Position numbers and translations under genes: made by a program
Notes under the pieces: generated by a model
The model's input: only the letters and a program-made list of their open reading frames with translations
The model's database searches: none
What the model was told of the DNA's origin: nothing
Shown: piece by piece, positions 59,215 through 64,000 of the stretch
Layout of the letters: each line of letters opens with the position of its first letter
Numbering within the stretch: the first letter of the stretch is position 1
Origin: Pachyseris speciosa
Lineage: Eukaryota; Cnidaria; Anthozoa; Scleractinia; Pachyseridae
NCBI GenBank assembly: GCA_016490735.1
Contig: JAEMWC010000096.1
Span: forward strand, 202,501-266,500
DNA length: 64,000 nucleotides
Direction of reading: 5' to 3'

Positions 59215-60830
59215 TACCAGTAAATTCCCAGGAGAATGCTGACAGGCTTGATGAAAAAATATGAGAGCTCAAGAGTTTATGTTGTAGTACACTATTTCAA
59301 CAGTTTCTGGTATTTCATTCATTACTTTGTGGTGTTGATTAGCTTGTGTGGCAGGCCATAGAATCAAAGGTTTGCTGAAGCAAGTCATTGCAGTGGAGTG
59401 GGAAAAGTGGCTCCTTCTTTTGCACTTTTTGTACATGCTTCATGTAGGCTGACAGTAATGGTAAAGAGGTAATTATGTTCATGAGGACCATGTAATGACT
59501 GAACACACAGCAAATGGGACACAGATTTTTCAATTAAAGAACTTTATTTAAATCCTCCAATAGACCTGTCCTAGTTGCACACTGCCATGGCAAAGCAATG
59601 CCAATTTTCCCCAACTTTCCTCAAATGTTCCAAGTCTATGAAGTTCCTGCAGTGAAAAGGTTAGTGAAAACAACAAAAAGATGCAAAAAGGAGTTTTTGC
59701 TGGGATGATGGATAAGGTTACTAATCCATACAAAGTTAAGGCGTACAGGAGGGAAACCCCTACCCTATGATGGAGTAAAACTCTATTCTTTCTTTCGGAT
59801 GGGACACTGGCTGGTTCAATTGAAAATTTCATGTCATTCATTTCATTTTACTTGTCATACCATATTATGGTTACTCTCCACGGAAGCCTGCTTTGTGAGA
59901 ACCTTAATTGAAATATTGTGATTGTTATTCCTCCATCCCAAACTGTTTATCCTCCAAAAATGTTGAAATGAGTTAACTTCCAAATCCTGTGCCCGAAGAT
60001 TGAGTTCCAAAAAATTGACTCCTGATAGTTTCCAATGTTCTGTTCCAAAAGTGCACTGGAGGTGAAACCCCAGTTCCTATCCTATTCCGTGATCACTGAC
60101 TGATTGACATGAGAGGATCCGGTCTCCTCCAGACAGCGTTAGATCTGTCACAGGATTATAAAGAAGCAATCTTGTCAATTAAAAAGTTTGCAGGAATCTC
60201 TTCAAAACTTTTCACAACATAAAAAGCCTTCAGACAACAACAACAACAACAACAACATAGGAAGAGTACTTCCTCTTAATAACCACTCACAAAGATACTA
60301 ATGCCAAGTGGCCAGACTAATTTGCCACAGTCTATCCTTAGCTGACAAAAGTCATTATGTTTCAAGGCGGAAAAGTGAAATAAAATTGACAACCTACTCA
60401 AAGCTAATTAAATTAACTGACCCTAACTTCTTTTCAGCGATTCAAATTTTTTCAATAGCCAGGGGTTAAAAAAGTGGCACTTTTCTCACACAAACAAGTT
60501 GAGAAACCATGCATACCATATCCAAAGAAAATGTCCTATCTCCAATTGATCCTAGTGCTCCCTGAGGGCATTTTTATCCATTGTTTCCTTATCCAGTTTT
60601 CTGATTTCCTTAGCAAGATAAGTGCAGAAACATCTACTGTTTTCATTCCTAGCTTTCCTTTCCAATATCACAAATTGCTGGTGACACCCTGAAAATGATA
60701 TCATGGAAGAGTAAAAGACCACAAATATACAAAATTAAAATGCCACATGTTGTCATACCACTACCTTTCTAATTCTAAAGCAGTAAAGGAGAAAATTTTA
60801 CATGAAGAGGGAGAAAGCTAATGCTAATGT
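59215..60830. other. 3' flank of the SR-protein gene, no further gene seen
   Basis: AT-rich sequence, probably including 3' untranslated or alternatively spliced sequence of the SR-protein gene. It contains a (CAA)n run at about 60238-60258. No other exon is supported. Confidence 0.4.
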
Positions 60831-62322
60831 CTATGAACGTGAACGAGAACGCGATTTGGAACGCCTTGGAGAGACTGATCTCTTCCTCTTAGGAGATCGT
60901 GAAATGGACTTGGATTTCCTTGGTGAGTATGATCGACGTGGGCTGCGGGACCGGGACCTCCTTCTTGGGGATCTACTTCTTGAATGTGATCGACTGCGAC
61001 TTCTGGATCCACCACGTCCACCAGCATTGTCTTGTTTGACACGTATAAATGCAACTTCACCCTAAAAACAAACAATAGCATAGCAATGAACAAACAAGAT
61101 ATTTACTCCCACATTGTCATGCAAAGTAAACAGTGGAAAATGCCAGTACTGAAAAGTGCTTACACAAGACATACCTCGTGTGAACGGAACTTAGAATCAT
61201 CAAGGTGCTTGAGTGCATACTTCATATCTTCATAGCGAGAATACTCCACAATACCAGTGCCATCTTTAAAGACATCAGTGAACTGAACATCACCAGCATC
61301 CCGCATGTGGTCCTTGAGATCTTGCCAACTGCCAGTAGGAGGGAGTCCAGATACCAAGACACGATACTCAGAACGGCGTGGAGGAGGGCCACGTCCATAG
61401 CCACCCCCACCACCCCCATAGCCTCCTCCTCCTCTTCCACCACCCGACCTCCCTCCACCATGTCCACTACGAGGGAATTCCACACGAATCCTCTGTCCAT
61501 CAAATTCATATCCATCCCTGCCTCTCACAGCATCTTCAGCATCTCTATGGATAGAAAAGCAGAAAAGAGTGAGTAAAACACATTACTGAGTGGAAATTTC
61601 AGGTTTGTTCATGTCTGTAAAAACGAAATCAAGACCACACTAACAGCATACAAGGGCCTCACAATCAAGTGATACAAGAGCTATTGTTCCTACTTTGTTT
61701 AACTTTGTCCGTTGTATTAAGGTACACTGATTAAATTTTCATGGTATTCAAATTTACACATGTCGTTTGACAATTCTTTCGTGATTTGTCGATTACTTTC
61801 ACATCTTCAGTTGATTCGACAGTCAAAAAATGTTGATAAGAAACCCAACACATGGATAAGGACCATACTTTAAGTCCAACAGGTTTTGAAAAACGAACGA
61901 AATTCCAATCATATTTGATAACCTTAAATGTAAACTCATAAAATTTTTACGAACTCCTTGCAATTCACCGAGTAACTTCCCTCAAGCTCAAAGCAGTTCT
62001 CAAAGCGTCATCGAAACTGAAACCACGCTTCCCCAATAAAAAAATGTTCCAGAAACTGGAAACGGTATTGGAGAATATAAAATCGTTAAAAGGGAAGATT
62101 CAAAGGAGTAAGGAACTTCGTTCCCACGTACCTCGGGTCATGAAATTCAACAAAGGCAAACGGTGTGCCGCCAGTTCCATAGCGAGGGATTTTCAAGTCC
62201 ACGTCGGCAATATCGCCGTACTTATAAAAAATATCTTCCAAATCCCTTTCGTCTATGTTGGAAGGTAAATTCCCCACATAGACCCGCCTGTTGTTGTTGT
62301 TGCTTCGATTCATAACTGCCAT
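60831..62322 (-). CDS. SRSF1: Serine/arginine-rich splicing factor 1 (SF2/ASF type)
   Basis: Three exons, 62322-62132, 61544-61175 and 61061-60831, join in phase to 263 residues (human SRSF1 has 248). RRM1 spans about residues 13-85 with RNP2 VYVGNL and RNP1-type FAFVEF. A glycine-rich linker follows (about 92-116). The second RRM (about 122-200) is of the pseudo-RRM class and carries the diagnostic heptapeptide SWQDLKD at 136-142. The C-terminus from about residue 207 is an RS domain ([18 protein letters not shown] and further RS/SP repeats). The family binds exonic splicing enhancers, recruits U1 and U2AF in the nucleus, and is controlled by SR-protein kinases. SRSF9 is the nearest alternative; the long RS tail favours SRSF1. 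The gene starts head to head with the LC8 gene. Confidence 0.93.
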
Positions 62323-62640
62323 CAAACGTCCACTAACTTAAAACGCGCTGAAGAAAAATTTTGAAGATGGTCGGCCACGAGTTTCAATGATGACTGGTGA
62401 ACTAATAGGGGCGCCCAGCAGAAAATCACAGGGACTCGTTCTCAGGCCTCCGATTGCATTTGCAAGGAGTCATGGGTTGATACAGGCCGCAGGGAAAGGC
62501 TCCTATTAGTGGCCAATCACATTTCACTTTCTTGTGAGCAGCAATCAGAGTCGACAAGGAAATTCTGATAGTCCCAAGGAGAGGAAAGAATATTTTCTTC
62601 TTGAGGGTGCTGCGTTGGGGTTATTTGCTGAAATAATCGC
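62323..62640. promoter_or_regulatory. Divergent promoter, SR-protein / LC8
   Basis: About 320 bp lie between the SR-protein ATG and the first LC8 exon (5' untranslated, ending at the donor after 62646). The segment contains ATTGGCCAAT-like and GGCCAATCAC sequence near 62510-62520 (CCAAT boxes). No TATA box is obvious. The promoter role is inferred from arrangement. Confidence 0.5.
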
Positions 62641-62894
62641 TAAATGGTGAGTATTTCCCTGTGAATTCAGTTTTTCAAATGAAGTTTTCTCCTCATGCTC
62701 GTGAATCGAAATCGAGGAAGTTATGTCGTGCCTCATTTTCATGCCTAGTTACCAGTTTTTTTTTCTGCATGTTCCAAAAATTTGGGGTTGGGGGTACTAT
62801 GGAAACCAAAATAATTGGCAAAATGGCTACCAATATTCCAAGATTATAAGCTTAAACGCGTTACCGGTGCTTATTTTTTTCTGATTTTATTTAG

Positions 62895-63164
62895 ATGTCT
62901 GAAAGGAAAGCTGTTATCAAAAATGCTGACATGTCAGAAGACATGCAACAAGATGCTGTAGAAGTTTCCATGCAGGCAATGGAGAAGTTCAACATTGAGA
63001 AAGACATTGCTGCTTACATAAAGAAAGAATTTGACAAGAAATACAACCCAACTTGGCACTGTATTGTTGGGAGGAATTTTGGTTCATATGTCACTCATGA
63101 GACCAAGCATTTCATTTATTTTTATATTGGACAAGTTGCTGTGCTCCTCTTCAAGTCTGGTTGA
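62895..63164 (+). CDS. DYNLL1: Dynein light chain LC8
   Basis: 89 residues, exactly the family length, nearly identical to animal LC8 ([44 protein letters not shown] end). LC8 is a homodimeric hub of cytoplasmic dynein and many other complexes, binding short TQT-type peptides in a groove formed with the beta strand after the KKYNPTWHC segment. The coding sequence starts immediately after an acceptor (TTTATTTAG/ATG). An upstream exon ends in ATG at 62644-62646, just before a GTGAGT donor, and joins in frame, so initiation could add one methionine. DYNLL1 and DYNLL2 cannot be told apart here. Confidence 0.95.
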   Translation: MSERKAVIKNADMSEDMQQDAVEVSMQAMEKFNIEKDIAAYIKKEFDKKYNPTWHCIVGRNFGSYVTHETKHFIYFYIGQVAVLLFKSG

Positions 63165-64000
63165 ATTTGTATAAGAGCAAATGACTTTTCCTGCTATTTA
63201 AAGTAGTGACTTGACATCTAGCACGGTCTTTTATTTAACAAAATTATACATATATTTATAGATAAACGGTAATGTTTTTGTCCTTTTATTAATTTTGTAA
63301 ATATATTTACTAGAAGTCTAATAAGTTATTAATAAAAGTAAGACATTTCTTGCTTTTCAGTTGCAATGTACAGGACGTACTTTCTTCAACTTATCCCTGA
63401 TTCACCATCTAACCCAACTGTAAACAATAGAACTTTTGAGCTTCTTATGCATCTGTTTAGTGATTGGAAGCTACGGGGAAATTCCAATTTCAATTCCGTT
63501 ACTCTTAGGAAAATCAGCGTTATATTGTTGGTAAAAAAAAATATATATATCTTCTGAAAGTCCATTAGCCGAAGCTAAGAAAGTATTACTACACCTCATT
63601 CGCACTTGAAAGAAAAATTCAAAGTAAAATACTTTCAACACAAATTGATGACGGATTTTTCTGGATATACAAAATACAATTTTCTCCATAAAAATGTAAT
63701 AAAAACTACCTGTAACCATAATATTTTGACGCTTGTTTGTGCCCAGAAAAAGTAACTATGGCAACCAGTTAAGGCAACCAGTAGTCCTTGTTAGAGTTAC
63801 CCGCAATGTATTTTGGGGTGATATAGGCCGTCAAAATATGCTGCAGAAATAAACCAATCACATGGTCGGAAATGAGGTGTTCCATATGGCGTGGTCTGAA
63901 AACTCCAAGGAAGCGATGTTGAATTTGTTTGACTTTGAGATAGTTGTTTGAAAAGGCAATTTCAGTGGCGAAGGTTTGTGTAAGTTGCGGAAAGCTGTTT
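63165..64000. other. 3' flank of LC8 and right window edge
   Basis: Contains LC8 3' untranslated sequence and AT-rich DNA. At 63889-63960 CCATATGGCG and an ATG frame of about 20 codons resemble the start of another housekeeping promoter or gene, but too little is present to call it. Confidence 0.35.

Noticed and set aside
60802..61093. Arg/Asp/Leu-rich frame on the plus strand
   Set aside because: It is antisense to the RS-domain exon of the SR protein.

Overview
This is an animal nuclear-genome window, most likely from a cnidarian (stony coral or close relative). The genes have spliced exons with GT/AG borders, base composition is AT-rich, and the proteins are metazoan: a TSSC4-like protein, RABL3, a two-domain mercaptopyruvate sulfurtransferase, FBXO21, an SRSF1-type SR protein and the LC8 dynein light chain. 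Non-genic space is full of short inverted-repeat transposons, a tRNA-derived SINE and satellite DNA. The species assignment is inference; the gene assignments rest on the encoded protein sequence.

Layout. 0-2.1 kb: an unrecognised spliced gene (minus) head to head with TSSC4 (plus). 3.0-6.5 kb: arm A of a large inverted duplication. 7.1-10.7 kb: a satellite of about 71 bp units, interrupted by a SINE and a MITE. 11.3-15.1 kb: a minus-strand, spliced gene for a small probable secreted protein that I do not recognise, in a locally duplicated block. 15.5-26 kb: repeat-rich, with no recognisable coding gene; it holds degenerate tandem units, microsatellites and three paralogous hairpins whose stems covary. 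26.9-34.4 kb: a Mutator-like element and arm B of the inverted duplication, which carries a 3.2 kb transposon absent from arm A. 34.4-36.9 kb: RABL3 (minus) and mercaptopyruvate sulfurtransferase (plus) share a 97 bp promoter. 39.1-58.2 kb: FBXO21 on the minus strand, resolved into 13 exons coding 611 residues. Its third intron holds a plus-strand transposase-like gene and a composite inverted-repeat element with degenerate telomere-type repeats. 60.8-63.2 kb: the SR protein gene (minus) head to head with LC8 (plus).

The conserved genes are housekeeping functions (spliceosome assembly and splicing, sulfur metabolism, ubiquitin ligase, small GTPase, dynein motor) and are not one pathway. What they share is architecture: three divergent pairs with promoters of about 100-320 bp. 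The accessory interest lies in the inverted duplication with its clean empty and filled transposon sites, the covarying hairpin family, the orphan secreted-protein locus, and several mobile elements sitting at the start codon or splice sites of FBXO21.
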